34,844 bases of DNA from Clostridia bacterium (GCA_009929525.1 SAAH01000034.1:1-34844), one strand, 5' to 3'; positions 1-8,755 are shown, numbered from the stretch's first letter. The notes: generated by a model not told the origin, from the sequence alone. Numbers and translations are program-made.

Positions 1-55
1 AATCAGATTCCTTATATTTGGGGCATTTTTTGAAAGTTGTTTATAAAGACATGGT

Positions 56-1237
56 TTAATTCAGGTCTATGTGGATAAAACTGCGGAAACTCAAGAAACA
101 AAGCTTTTCAATACCCAGAAAATTACTGATGCAGATGCGGACCCCGCCAAGAAGCACTGCCGTATCCTGTAAGGAAGAGATTTTTAACTGTGTAGTAGCT
201 GAGAATCTCGTTGAAAGAGAATCAGCTATCATAGGGATGATCTCTGGAAGATAGGAAGTTAACTGGCTGTTGATGATGATGGATTCCGGGCTGAACAGAT
301 TCCAAAGGTTATTGATGCCGCAGGAAAGATACTTTACAAAATGACGTATCGTTTCTTCCGCTGCTGGTTTGTGGTGATTGTATGCCGCGACCAGATCATC
401 CATGGTGGGTGATGTATCAATTTGGAGTTTATTCTGAAAATACGCTAGGATGGCTGGATCCGAGATGTATCGTTCCAGACAGCCATGATTACCGCAGGGG
501 CAGGGGATACCATCAGGCTCCACGATCATATGACCAAATTCACCGGCAGTTCCACATGTTCCGGTATAAAGATTATGTTCCAGAATGATTCCGGCCCCAA
601 CACCTGAGTGAACACTGATCTGTATCAGGTTTTTATGATTTTCGATAAAGGTTTTTTCTGCAAGTGCTGCAAGGTTAGCTTCATTTTCAAGAAAAACAGG
701 AATATGGAAGAGCTCCTGCAGTTTTTCGGCAAATGGAATATTGGCGAGCTGGTAGTTGGGCGTAAACGTGATCTGATTATTCAGAACGGTTCCATGGATT
801 CCTAGACTGATTCCTACGACTCCAAAAAGAGTCTCCGGCAAGGAGTCCAGCGTATCGTGCAGTATGTTACTGAGAAAGTCCAGTGCATTGTCTCGCTCCA
901 GATGATAGGAGTGCTGAGATACGCGGCAATTTCTCCCAACAAGATCACATATCATCAAGGAAATGGAATCCACGCCTAAGTCCAGCGCAAGGATATAGCC
1001 ATTTTGCCGACAAAAATCCAGCAGGATCGGTTTGCGTCCATAAGAAGTATCGTCGCTGCCAATCTCCTGTACAAAATGAGTATCAAGAAGTTCCTGGACG
1101 ATGGCAGAGATCGTGGCCTTTGTAAGCCCCAGCTTTTTTGAAATTGATGCCCGTGAAAGGGGTCCATCATTGATGATTGCCTCCAATACAAGCTTACGGT
1201 TCATCTCGCGTATAAGTTCTCTGCTTCCTGTGATCAT
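56..1237 (-). CDS. ROK-family transcriptional repressor (NagC/XylR type)
   Basis: An N-terminal winged helix-turn-helix (about residues 13-58, with LSRASISKKLGLTKATIS) is followed by a ROK sugar-kinase-like domain. The ROK signature GEFGHMIVEPDG and the zinc motif CPCGNHGCLERY are both present. Such proteins repress sugar-utilisation genes and are released by a sugar or sugar phosphate. I place the start at 1237 because AGGAGG lies about 5 bases upstream; the reading frame stays open to 1309, but no ribosome binding site is seen there. The product is about 393 residues, normal for the family. No sugar gene lies beside it here, and its downstream neighbour is outside the left edge, so the effector is unknown. 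The family call is firm; the regulon is not. Confidence 0.88.
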   Translation of the reverse strand: MITGSRELIREMNRKLVLEAIINDGPLSRASISKKLGLTKATISAIVQELLDTHFVQEIGSDDTSYGRKPILLDFCRQNGYILALDLGVDSISLMICDLVGRNCRVSQHSYHLERDNALDFLSNILHDTLDSLPETLFGVVGISLGIHGTVLNNQITFTPNYQLANIPFAEKLQELFHIPVFLENEANLAALAEKTFIENHKNLIQISVHSGVGAGIILEHNLYTGTCGTAGEFGHMIVEPDGIPCPCGNHGCLERYISDPAILAYFQNKLQIDTSPTMDDLVAAYNHHKPAAEETIRHFVKYLSCGINNLWNLFSPESIIINSQLTSYLPEIIPMIADSLSTRFSATTQLKISSLQDTAVLLGGVRICISNFLGIEKLCFLSFRSFIHIDLN

Positions 1238-1381
1238 AACTGCCTCCTGGTAAAATATTGTGCAGATCCAGAAAATCTGCCTTGGATATATCTTAGATAA
1301 GTCTACCACGTGAACTGCAAATTTGCCACTAAATATTTAATGCATTTTCAATCAAAAACCGGATTAAAAAGCTGACGATTG

Positions 1382-1436
1382 ATTGTTAACTAATTGTATG
1401 AACTGGGTTGACAATAGAAAGGCATCATGATATATT
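1382..1436 (+). promoter_or_regulatory. bioY promoter with BirA operator
   Basis: The half-sites TTGTTAAC (1383-1390) and GTTGACAA (1407-1414) are separated by 16 bases and match the Firmicutes BirA (biotin repressor) operator. The right half overlaps a perfect -35 TTGACA (1408-1413), followed after 17 bases by the -10 TATATT (1431-1436). Holo-BirA binding would block RNA polymerase, so bioY should be off when biotin is plentiful. The rest of the gap between the ROK gene and bioY (1238-1515) shows nothing else clear. Confidence 0.9.
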
Positions 1437-1515
1437 ATGAAAAGAAATTACGGCTGATAAAGAATCCATCTTTTATAGACGTAAAATTAATAATATAGCG
1501 TGGAGGCAAAATAAT

Positions 1516-2076
1516 ATGACAACAACAACGATGAGCAGGACAAAAACATACGATATGGTATATATTGCCGTACTGGCGGTGATCATCGCGATCTGTTCCT
1601 GGATTTCGATTCCGACAACCGTTCCATTCACATTGCAGACTTTTGCAGTATTTCTTTCAGTTGGTATCCTTGGGGGAAAGAGAGGAACGTTTACGGTACT
1701 TATATATATCCTTCTGGGAGCTGTTGGTGTTCCTGTATTTGCAGGATTTTCAGGTGGAATGGGAATCTTGTTAGGACAAACAGGCGGATATATTGTTGGA
1801 TTTCTTGGATCGGCATTGGTGATGTGGGGACTTGAAAAAGTTATTGGAAGAAAGACATGGGCATTGGCGGTACAGATGGCAGCAGGCCTGATCGTATGTT
1901 ATGCAGTTGGAACAGCATGGTTTATGGTCGTATATGCGAGAACTACAGGGGTTGTAGGACTGGGAACCGTCCTGGGATGGTGCGTTATTCCATTTATCAT
2001 ACCGGATGTGATCAAAATCGTTCTGGCATTAGTCCTTAGCAAAAGACTATCAAGTGCGTTGAAGATGCAGCAGTAA
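1516..2076 (+). CDS. bioY: BioY, biotin ECF transporter S component
   Basis: This 186-residue membrane protein has about six hydrophobic segments. It has the BioY features IPTTVPFTLQTFAVFLS near residues 36-52 and the glycine-rich GFSGGMGILLGQTGGYIVGF near residues 76-95. BioY binds biotin and works with the shared ECF energising module (EcfA, EcfA', EcfT), which is not encoded here. The start is preceded by GTGGAGG at a suitable distance. The BirA operator in its promoter independently supports biotin as the substrate. It is a single-gene unit ending at a hairpin terminator. Confidence 0.95.
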   Translation: MTTTTMSRTKTYDMVYIAVLAVIIAICSWISIPTTVPFTLQTFAVFLSVGILGGKRGTFTVLIYILLGAVGVPVFAGFSGGMGILLGQTGGYIVGFLGSALVMWGLEKVIGRKTWALAVQMAAGLIVCYAVGTAWFMVVYARTTGVVGLGTVLGWCVIPFIIPDVIKIVLALVLSKRLSSALKMQQ

Positions 2077-2122
2077 CCGAAAGGTAAAATGCAAAAAGAA
2101 TTTAAAGAGACATCGGGACACC

Positions 2123-2160
2123 AAAAAGCTGGTTTCTATTTTTATAGAGACCAGCTTTTT
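2123..2160. terminator. Bidirectional intrinsic terminator between bioY and the DUF554 gene
   Basis: AAAAAGCTGG (2123-2132) pairs with CCAGCTTTTT (2151-2160), and further pairing of the inner arms closes the loop. The A-tract on one side and T-tract on the other let it serve both convergent genes. Confidence 0.85.
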
Positions 2161-2168
2161 GATGAAAA

Positions 2169-2849
2169 TTATAGGATAAAACCCTTGATAAGAAAGAAAA
2201 TAGGTGGGATAAAGAGTGCAGGAAGCATATTTAATGTTTTGCAGTCTTTGATCTTCAAGATAGAGATTCCAGAACTTGCGATCAATATCCCTCCGATGAT
2301 GGATATCTCAGTCAGAAGCTCAGGGGTAAGAAATTGACTGAGGTTGGAAGCTCCAAGATAAATCAATCCCTGCCAGCAAAAGAGGACGATAGCTGCAAGA
2401 GCCATACCAATGCCATAGGTGGAAGCCAGCACCGCAGAGGTTACGAAGTCCAAGGTGGCATTTGTAAAAAGAAAAGTGTTATCTCCATGTACGGCACTTT
2501 CTATAGGTCCCAAGATCGAAAGGGTCCCGATACAAAAGAGAAGGATACCAGTGGAAAGTCCCTGTGCCAGATCAGACTGGCCAAATTTTCCTGCCAGATT
2601 TTGAAATCGTGTATCAAGTTTTAAGATAGTGCCGATCAGACTGCCGATGGCAAGACTGACAATAAAAAGTACAGGATACTGGCTGTCTGGCATATTAGAT
2701 ACAAGTGAATTGATACCAAGAGCTGTCGCAGCAAGCCCCATAGCGTTAAATAAAGCATCCTGATAGTCTGCCTTGATTCCTTTATGTAAAATACTCCCGA
2801 GGATACTTCCTGCGAGAATCGTTCCAGTGTTGACAATAGTTCCCAACAT
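2169..2849 (-). CDS. DUF554-family membrane protein
   Basis: This 226-residue hydrophobic protein begins MLGTIVNTGTILAGSILGSILHKG, typical of the DUF554 (YdfK-like) family. It has about seven membrane segments and glycine-rich helices such as GIGMALAAIVLF. No reaction or substrate is established for the family that I can state. AAGGAG lies about 9 bases before the ATG. It is convergent with bioY and shares its terminator. A promoter TTGACT-N17-TAAACT lies on the minus strand just upstream. The family call is good; the function is unknown. Confidence 0.85.
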   Translation of the reverse strand: MLGTIVNTGTILAGSILGSILHKGIKADYQDALFNAMGLAATALGINSLVSNMPDSQYPVLFIVSLAIGSLIGTILKLDTRFQNLAGKFGQSDLAQGLSTGILLFCIGTLSILGPIESAVHGDNTFLFTNATLDFVTSAVLASTYGIGMALAAIVLFCWQGLIYLGASNLSQFLTPELLTEISIIGGILIASSGISILKIKDCKTLNMLPALFIPPIFFLIKGFIL

Positions 2850-2890
2850 ATGTGTGATCTCCTTTATTATATATTAAAACATGCCTGATT

Positions 2891-2919
2891 AGTTTAGCAC
2901 AGAGAAGTGTAAAAGTCAA
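2891..2919 (-). promoter_or_regulatory. Promoter of the DUF554 gene
   Basis: Read on the minus strand, TTGACT (complement of 2914-2919) is followed by 17 bases and TAAACT (complement of 2891-2896). It lies about 40 bases before the start codon. Confidence 0.6.
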
Positions 2920-3019
2920 AATCCAATCAAAATGATTAAGTTGGATTACAATTTCACGAATAAAAAATAGTAAGACATGAACAATTTGCGTAAAAAGGAT
3001 AAAATTAACAAATAGTGAC

Positions 3020-3048
3020 TTGCACAAAAAAAGCAGAAAATATATAAT
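3020..3048 (+). promoter_or_regulatory. Promoter of the NlpC/P60 hydrolase gene
   Basis: TTGCAC (3020-3025), a 17-base spacer and TATAAT (3043-3048) form a good vegetative promoter. The leader is about 90 bases long. The divergent gap 2850-3144 holds this and the DUF554 promoter, and nothing else that I recognise. Confidence 0.75.
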
Positions 3049-3144
3049 AATTAAATATGGAAGTTTTTTTAAACACAGTTGGCATATTTATTAATGATAA
3101 ATCAGCTGTGGAAAATCTAAATAAGAGAGGAAATGAATGCTTAC

Positions 3145-4833
3145 ATGAGACAGTGGAAAAGGTTTCTGGCAGGAGTTCTATCAGCGTCCATGTTGACACC
3201 GACAGCAGCGTTTGCTCAGCTTGCAGATGTTAATCAGGTAAATGTTGAGAGCCAGAATGCAGGAGCACAAGTTCCGGCAGTGCAGGCAGAAGGAGAGCCG
3301 ATAGTAAGTCCAGTGGCAGAACCGGCACCGGCAGCACAGCCAATGACACCAGAACAATATCAGGCGGCGACAGGATATCAGCTTCAGCCAGGATTTCATT
3401 ATGTATTGAACGGAGGGTATGTGATCATACAGGCAGATGGATCACCGCAGGTGGCAGCCGATCAGGTTACGCCGACTCCAACACCGGAAATAACACCAAG
3501 TACAACACCTGATGTGACACCGGAGACGACACCGACGGATACTCCAACACCGGAGACAACACCGACAGATACGCCTACGCCAACACCGGGAACTACCGTA
3601 ACACCAGAGGCAACACCGGAAGGTACCGTAACACCGGAAGCAACACCGGAGATTACTCCAGAGGCAACGCCTGAAGCAACTCCAACTCCGGAAGTGGAAG
3701 AAGAAAAAGGCACAAATGAAGAATTGGTAGCAAATCAGCAGATTGTGATACCACCACAGATCGAGGATGATTTCCGTTTTTCAAAGATCGATAAAGTATA
3801 TGCATTTGCAAAAGAGGAATGTTCGGTTTTAGAGGAGATGAATGACTCCGCCAGGATAACAGGCACCTTACCTAAGGATGGTGTATGCTATATCATCCAG
3901 GAAGAATCAAATGGCTGGCTGTATGTAGAATCTGGAAGGGTTCGTGGATTTCTAAAGTCAGAACAGTTGATTACTGGAGAAGAGGCCGAGCAGATACGAA
4001 AGACAGCTAAAGAAGAGGCAGAAGCGAATGGAGAAAAGGTAAAGTTTGAAAAAGCAAAAGTTGAACTTGCTCCGTTGGAAAACAAAAGCCTGCTTCGGAC
4101 GATGACTTCAGCACAGAAAGTAGTTGTTGATAAAGTTTACGGAATCGCTTCAGGCAATATGGTAAATATCCGTGATGGAAAAAGCACAGATGCAAATATT
4201 GTAGGCACAATATCAGAAGGTCAGATATGTTACCTGCTGGCAGATAAGACGAAGGAATGGATTTTTGTTGAATCTGGAGATGTTCGTGGATTTATCAAAA
4301 GCGAATATCTTATGACAGGAGATGAGGCAGATAGCAAGATCAAAGAGATTACCGATGCAGGTCAGGATCCTGAACAGGTATGCGGACTTGCTAATCAGAT
4401 TGTTGATCCGAAAGCAAACGCAGCATGTTACTATACACTGACATCAACGAAGGCTGCAAGCAAGATGAATCAGGTCCGCAAAGCACTGATCGCATATGCG
4501 GCACAATTTGTTGGTAATCCTTACGTATGGGGTGGAACAGACCCGGTAAATGGAGCTGACTGTTCAGGATTTGTTCAGACTATTTATGGTCAGTTTGGTA
4601 TCGGACTTCCAAGAACTTCAGCGGCACAGTCACAGTTTGGTATGAAGATTCCAGTCAGTGATGCAGCACCGGGAGACCTTATCTTTTATGCAAATAATGG
4701 ACAGGTTTACCATGTAGTCATCTATATTGGAGAGGGAAAGACCATAGAAGCAGCCAGCACAAAGTCAGGAATCGTATGCAGAGGTGTAAACTATGGCAAT
4801 GCTGTGTGGGCGACCCGAGTGATCAATGATTAA
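3145..4833 (+). CDS. Secreted SH3-NlpC/P60 cell-wall endopeptidase
   Basis: A signal peptide (MRQWKRFLAGVLSASMLTPTAAFA, cleavage likely after AFA) exports the protein. A short region and a Thr/Pro-rich spacer of about 75 residues built from TP-[ED]-x-TP units follow. Two bacterial SH3-like modules (around IDKVYAFAKEECSVLEEM and VDKVYGIASGNMVNIRDG) probably bind the wall. The C-terminal NlpC/P60 domain has the catalytic Cys in NGADCSGFVQ, the His in VYHVVIYIG and the usual PRTS and PGDLIFY motifs. It should cut D-Glu-diaminoacyl links in peptidoglycan. ATG at 3133 is in frame but only 2 bases from the AGAGG, so 3145 is chosen; its 14-base spacing is long, so the choice is uncertain. Confidence 0.9.
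   Translation: MRQWKRFLAGVLSASMLTPTAAFAQLADVNQVNVESQNAGAQVPAVQAEGEPIVSPVAEPAPAAQPMTPEQYQAATGYQLQPGFHYVLNGGYVIIQADGSPQVAADQVTPTPTPEITPSTTPDVTPETTPTDTPTPETTPTDTPTPTPGTTVTPEATPEGTVTPEATPEITPEATPEATPTPEVEEEKGTNEELVANQQIVIPPQIEDDFRFSKIDKVYAFAKEECSVLEEMNDSARITGTLPKDGVCYIIQEESNGWLYVESGRVRGFLKSEQLITGEEAEQIRKTAKEEAEANGEKVKFEKAKVELAPLENKSLLRTMTSAQKVVVDKVYGIASGNMVNIRDGKSTDANIVGTISEGQICYLLADKTKEWIFVESGDVRGFIKSEYLMTGDEADSKIKEITDAGQDPEQVCGLANQIVDPKANAACYYTLTSTKAASKMNQVRKALIAYAAQFVGNPYVWGGTDPVNGADCSGFVQTIYGQFGIGLPRTSAAQSQFGMKIPVSDAAPGDLIFYANNGQVYHVVIYIGEGKTIEAASTKSGIVCRGVNYGNAVWATRVIND
3466..3700 (+). repeat. Thr/Pro-rich repeat coding segment
   Basis: Imperfect 9-18-base units encoding TPEATPE, TPTDTP and similar peptides repeat across this stretch inside the hydrolase gene. 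It is probably an extended wall-spanning linker. Such tracts are prone to length change by slippage. Confidence 0.8.
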
Positions 4834-4859
4834 TAAAATCAAATAGAAATAAACAAAAG

Positions 4860-4898
4860 AAATCCGACTGCTTAAAATGCAGCCGGATTTCTTTTTGT
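4860..4898 (+). terminator. Intrinsic terminator after the NlpC/P60 gene
   Basis: AAATCCGACTGC pairs with GCAGCCGGATTT around a short A/T loop, followed by CTTTTTG. It may also serve the convergent asr operon in reverse. The remaining bases up to the asrC stop codon show no clear feature. Confidence 0.85.
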
Positions 4899-4976
4899 TT
4901 ATTCCTATGAGATTACCATAGCTGCAGAGCAGCACGTCAAGAACGAAAGAAGAGATGCACGGTATTGCTCATGGAA

Positions 4977-5942
4977 TTAACGGAAATGAATTCCGCTCCA
5001 ATATACGTTTTCTTTGACAATGGTTTCCGGTGGTAGTTCCACACCTTCCAGTGCCCATTTTCTAAATTCATGGAAACCAACACGATCGATGATGTAGCCT
5101 ACGTGTTCTTTTCCGCCTGGAGCTGTACGATCGATATATTTTTCTACAAACTTGTAAGTATTTACGATGATCTTAACGATGGAATCTTCGTCAACCCAGA
5201 TCAGCCAGTCTTCACCAAGACGAGGATTTCTCTTGCCTGTACGCCCCATGATCGTCAGCTTATAGTATTTTTTTGTGCTTCTTGTAAGTGCACGAGTAGG
5301 ACATTTGGTCACACATACACCGCAGCCGATACATTTGTCTGTATTTCTTACTACACGGTAATTTTCAGCGTGCAGAGCGTCAACAGAGAGTTTGTCACAG
5401 CCTTTGATGCAGGCACCGCAGCTGATACAGCGAGTTGGATCATATTGAGGTTCAGTCATTCCAATGATCCCAAAATCATGCATTCTGGCTTTGATGCAAT
5501 CGTTGCTGCAGCCGGTAAGTGCAACTTTAAAATGAAGATCATTTGGGAAAATAGCTTCTTCAATACGTTTTGCAAATGCTGCTGTATTATAGTTTCCAAA
5601 AGGACAGACACGATTACCGATGCATGCACTGACATTACGGGTACCGGAAGATGCATAGCCGGTATTCGGTACTTCCTGATTAATCCCAAGATTTTCGATG
5701 ATAGGCTGAAGGCGTTCATTCACCTTATCCATATCCTCCATCGAGATTCCTTCTATCTCAAAGCCCTGACGGGTTGTGATCTGAACACTTCCGTTTCCAA
5801 AATCCTTTGCGATGGATGCAACTGCAGCAAGTACATCTGCATTACATTGTCCACCGGGTACACGGACACGGGAAGCTGTGATGCCTCGTTCCTTTGATAC
5901 ACGGAAGGCATTTTTTTTGAGTTTTTTAGTATTGATATCCAT
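4977..5942 (-). CDS. asrC: Anaerobic sulfite reductase subunit C (siroheme catalytic subunit)
   Basis: AsrC reduces sulfite to sulfide at a siroheme-[4Fe-4S] centre. The coupled-site cysteines are C107 and C113 (ACIGNRVCPFG) and C145 and C149 (TGCSNDC). Two ferredoxin-type clusters follow, with C172/175/178/182 and C204/207/210/214. The length of 321 residues is normal. AGGAGG precedes the ATG. It is the last gene of a crp/fnr-asrA-asrB-asrC operon on the minus strand and lies 11 bases after asrB. Electrons come through AsrA and AsrB. Confidence 0.95.
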   Translation of the reverse strand: MDINTKKLKKNAFRVSKERGITASRVRVPGGQCNADVLAAVASIAKDFGNGSVQITTRQGFEIEGISMEDMDKVNERLQPIIENLGINQEVPNTGYASSGTRNVSACIGNRVCPFGNYNTAAFAKRIEEAIFPNDLHFKVALTGCSNDCIKARMHDFGIIGMTEPQYDPTRCISCGACIKGCDKLSVDALHAENYRVVRNTDKCIGCGVCVTKCPTRALTRSTKKYYKLTIMGRTGKRNPRLGEDWLIWVDEDSIVKIIVNTYKFVEKYIDRTAPGGKEHVGYIIDRVGFHEFRKWALEGVELPPETIVKENVYWSGIHFR

Positions 5943-5953
5943 ATGATTACCTC

Positions 5954-6742
5954 CTAATCCATGAGATGTTTGCCATCGGTATAGTTAAAGACAGGACCAT
6001 CCAGACAGACATATGTATCGCCCATACGGCAGTGTCCACATTTTCCCAGACCACAGCACATCCTGCGTTCCTGAGAGATCCAGATTTGTTCATCTTTGAT
6101 GCCAAGCTTTTGAAGCTCAGCCACAGCAAATCTCATCATAACAGGAGGTCCTACTACGATAGCAGCAACATTGGAGATATCATCGATTTTTAATTCGGGA
6201 ATATATTTTGTTACGAGTCCTACATTATAGCCTGCCTCATCGGTGGCATCGACAGTGATGGTAAGATCCATCTGATTTTCCCAGCGTTTGATATCATCTT
6301 TAAACAGGATATCTTTTGGTGATTTGAAACCTGCGATCACATGAAGAGAGGATACGTCCCTGGCATTTGTTCCAAAGTGATCGATCACACCTCTTACAGG
6401 AGACACACCGGTACCACCAGCTACGATAACAAGATCTTTTCCCTGGTAGTTGGCAGTATCAAAACCATTGCCATACGGTCCACGCATGAACAAGCTGTTG
6501 CCCACCTGATTTTCAAATACTTCGTTGGTTACTTTTCCGACTTTACGGATCGTAAGGTCTACATAGTCAGCACCGATTCCACTTACGGAGATAGGAGCTT
6601 CGCCAAATTTTGGTATGGAAACTTCGAAGAACTGACCTGGCTTTACATCACCGACATAAGTCATACGGAAAGTATACTCGATATCGGTATGTGGGATTAC
6701 TTGCTGAATCTTAGATAAAAAAGGCATATATTCATTAGTCAT
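5954..6742 (-). CDS. asrB: Anaerobic sulfite reductase subunit B (NAD(P)H/FAD reductase)
   Basis: This 262-residue flavoprotein has a ferredoxin-reductase fold: an N-terminal FAD domain (GQFFEVSIP), the nucleotide motif VAGGTGVSPVRG near residues 107-118 and VGPPVMM near 197-203. A [2Fe-2S] cysteine set lies at the C-terminus (C229/C230, C235, C238, C246). It passes electrons from NADH into the Asr complex. Its start overlaps the end of asrA by 8 bases, which suggests translational coupling. Confidence 0.95.
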   Translation of the reverse strand: MTNEYMPFLSKIQQVIPHTDIEYTFRMTYVGDVKPGQFFEVSIPKFGEAPISVSGIGADYVDLTIRKVGKVTNEVFENQVGNSLFMRGPYGNGFDTANYQGKDLVIVAGGTGVSPVRGVIDHFGTNARDVSSLHVIAGFKSPKDILFKDDIKRWENQMDLTITVDATDEAGYNVGLVTKYIPELKIDDISNVAAIVVGPPVMMRFAVAELQKLGIKDEQIWISQERRMCCGLGKCGHCRMGDTYVCLDGPVFNYTDGKHLMD

Positions 6743-7754
6743 CGTTACTCACTCCTTCCTCCAGCTTTTTTAATTTGTCAATGCAGGCAATATAAGAGAT
6801 ATATTCCGGACATACATTTTCACATCGTCCGCATCCTACACACATGGTATAGCCAAAACGTTTTTTGTGATCAGCTATTTTGTGGAGAACTTTAAAACGC
6901 ATTCTTTCGCCCTGATCTTTTCTGAAATTGATTCCCCCGGCAATGTCGGTATACCCGTCTACCTGACAGGAAGCCCATACTCTGCGGCGTTCACCGGCAT
7001 TTTTATGATCATTGTCCCGATAGAAAATATCCTGTGTAGTAAAGCAGGTACAGGTAGGACAGACAAAATTGCAGCGTCCGCATCCGATACAGCGTCCTGC
7101 GTATTCTTTCCAAAGGTCATTGGAAGCGATATCGGCCGGCAGCTTGTCAGGTACATCAACTTTGACATCATTTTCTTTTACATACTGGATCTCTTCATTT
7201 GCTTCTGGACATGCTGAGGTATCTGCACCATCAAGCAGTTCAGCATCCTCAATGGCAAGGTAAAGATCGTCTCCGCTCATATGAGCATATCCCTGATATC
7301 CCTCACAGGTATTGGTCCCCATGCTTGCACAGAAGCAGGAAGTGAAAGAGTGATCACATCCCATAAGAATGAACTTTGTGTTTTCACGGTTACGCTGATA
7401 GTAAAAATCGGCAGGACCGTTATTCATATAGATATCGTCGATACGTTTCAGAGCATTCAGCTCGCAGCTTCTAAGGAAAATGATGCGTCCTTTTGTTTTT
7501 TCCGGAACACTGGATGTAGTATCTGTAAAATACATCATGGTTTCGGAGATAGGAAGCAGTGCCTCCTTAAAACTGTAATCAGATTTTTTGTCCCAGACGA
7601 TCTGATCAAATGAAGAGATTTTTCCGTAACGAACAACATCGGTGTCTGAAAAACATCCGTCTCCTGAAAAGAGCATAGGAGCATAGACATCATAGGAGTT
7701 CATCCAGGTATTGAGCAGTTGGTCCTGTGCTGGTTTGTTCCATAAATTTCCCAT
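6735..7754 (-). CDS. asrA: Anaerobic sulfite reductase subunit A (ferredoxin-like)
   Basis: This 339-residue iron-sulfur protein carries two C-terminal [4Fe-4S] motifs, C222/225/228/232 (CIGCGRCNFVCPTC) and C305/308/311/315 (CVGCGRCENVCP). It relays electrons between AsrB and the catalytic AsrC. A purine-rich AAGGAAGG ribosome binding site precedes the ATG. Only 36 bases separate it from the crp/fnr gene upstream, so both are likely on one transcript. Confidence 0.95.
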   Translation of the reverse strand: MGNLWNKPAQDQLLNTWMNSYDVYAPMLFSGDGCFSDTDVVRYGKISSFDQIVWDKKSDYSFKEALLPISETMMYFTDTTSSVPEKTKGRIIFLRSCELNALKRIDDIYMNNGPADFYYQRNRENTKFILMGCDHSFTSCFCASMGTNTCEGYQGYAHMSGDDLYLAIEDAELLDGADTSACPEANEEIQYVKENDVKVDVPDKLPADIASNDLWKEYAGRCIGCGRCNFVCPTCTCFTTQDIFYRDNDHKNAGERRRVWASCQVDGYTDIAGGINFRKDQGERMRFKVLHKIADHKKRFGYTMCVGCGRCENVCPEYISYIACIDKLKKLEEGVSNDD

Positions 7755-7790
7755 AAATTCCTTCCTTTCTTTTTTATATTTGTTTTGAAT

Positions 7791-8477
7791 TTACATTTTA
7801 TAAAAGATCGCCAGTCCATCCGGATCAGGGAGGAGAAAATGGCGGTTCTGATAGATCAGCAGGTTTTGTTCTGTAAGATTTTTACAGGCCCGGGAGATGG
7901 TTTCACGGGGAACACCCACCATATCAGCAAGCATCGTCATCGTCAGTTCTGGTTCGATCATGATTCCTTTTGGGGTCTGGACACCAAAGTCCCGCCCCAG
8001 TTTCCAAAGTTTCGCAGCTATTTTCCGTTCGATCAGCATGCTTCCGGCAGTGTTTTTTAACTGATGTCCCATGCGCCACATATTTCGCTCATATTCATGC
8101 ATTACAGCATGCATGAGAGGAGTGTGTTCTTCCATAAGAGGAAGGAATACATCACGGGGAATCTGAAAAAGCACAGTATTTCCGGCACCCTCGCAAAAGA
8201 CAGGCGACAGACGTCCATCCAGTACATCATGATTGATCAGATGCCCTGGTCCAAGAAGAAATATGATCTTACGGCTTCCATGTTTTGTCAGGTTATAGAT
8301 AAGAACCTCTCCCTGAAAAACAAAATAGATATGTGGAACTGCGTCATGAGCATGGAATAAAATCTGTCCTTTTTTCAGAGGGACCGTATGGATGGAATTC
8401 AGAAGAGTCTGGATCACATGATCGGGTAAACCTTGAAAAAAAGATAACTTTTTTAAATCCTTCACTGAGAGATTCAT
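7791..8477 (-). CDS. Crp/Fnr-family regulator of the asr operon
   Basis: The 228-residue protein has a cyclic-nucleotide-binding-like beta-roll (about residues 20-120, VPLKKGQILFHAHD) and a C-terminal winged HTH. The recognition helix reads VPRETISRACKNL. The R-E-x-x-S-R arrangement is that of CRP-type proteins, which read TGTGA. Only two cysteines are present, so an FNR-style [4Fe-4S] sensor is unlikely and the ligand is unknown. It is the first gene of the asr transcript, so it probably controls its own operon in response to sulfite, redox state or another signal. AAGGAG lies about 9-10 bases before the ATG. Confidence 0.88.
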   Translation of the reverse strand: MNLSVKDLKKLSFFQGLPDHVIQTLLNSIHTVPLKKGQILFHAHDAVPHIYFVFQGEVLIYNLTKHGSRKIIFLLGPGHLINHDVLDGRLSPVFCEGAGNTVLFQIPRDVFLPLMEEHTPLMHAVMHEYERNMWRMGHQLKNTAGSMLIERKIAAKLWKLGRDFGVQTPKGIMIEPELTMTMLADMVGVPRETISRACKNLTEQNLLIYQNRHFLLPDPDGLAIFYKM

Positions 8478-8516
8478 AAGCAGATACTCCTTTTCGAAAA
8501 AATCTTAGTAGAGTTT

Positions 8517-8601
8517 ATTATACCATGCCCAAATTGACTTTGGAGAAATCTTTCCTCCAGTATATTAAAAATACACACAAAAGTCTGTGATGTACGTCAC
8601 G
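8517..8601 (-). promoter_or_regulatory. crp/fnr-asr promoter with two candidate operators
   Basis: The minus strand carries an extended -10, TGGTATAAT (TATAAT complement at 8517-8522), without a good -35, as expected for an activator-dependent promoter. Two palindromes lie upstream. TGGAGAAATCTTTCCTCCA (8541-8559) is centred near -40. TGTGATGTACGTCACG (8586-8601) is a CRP-like TGTGA-N6-TCACG box centred near -83, a class I activator distance. The second agrees with the RExxSR recognition helix of the adjacent regulator. Confidence 0.6.
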
Positions 8602-8706
8602 CTTTACAACTTTTCTGTTATAAATTTCACATAAGACTACAAAAAAGCGTTCATCTTGTTATATTCTGACAAAAGATAGGGAACAAATGCAAAGTGTGAA
8701 AAATAA

Positions 8707-8735
8707 TTGACAAGGGGGTTTTTTTGTGGTAGATT
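8707..8735 (+). promoter_or_regulatory. Promoter of the riboswitch-FNT transcript
   Basis: TTGACA (8707-8712), a 17-base spacer and TAGATT (8730-8735) lie about 20 bases before the first riboswitch helix. Confidence 0.75.
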
Positions 8736-8755
8736 AAGTTTATAAAAATTAAAGA

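Noticed and set aside
1-55. Left edge before the ROK stop codon
   Set aside because: No terminator, promoter or coding signal could be supported in these bases.
3462-3713. Minus-strand frame rich in Gly-Val-Ser repeats
   Set aside because: It is the shadow of the Thr/Pro repeat codons of the NlpC/P60 gene.
5070-5897. Long plus-strand open frame (275 codons) across asrC
   Set aside because: It is antisense to a conserved asrC with full cysteine motifs and has no ribosome site or recognisable domain.
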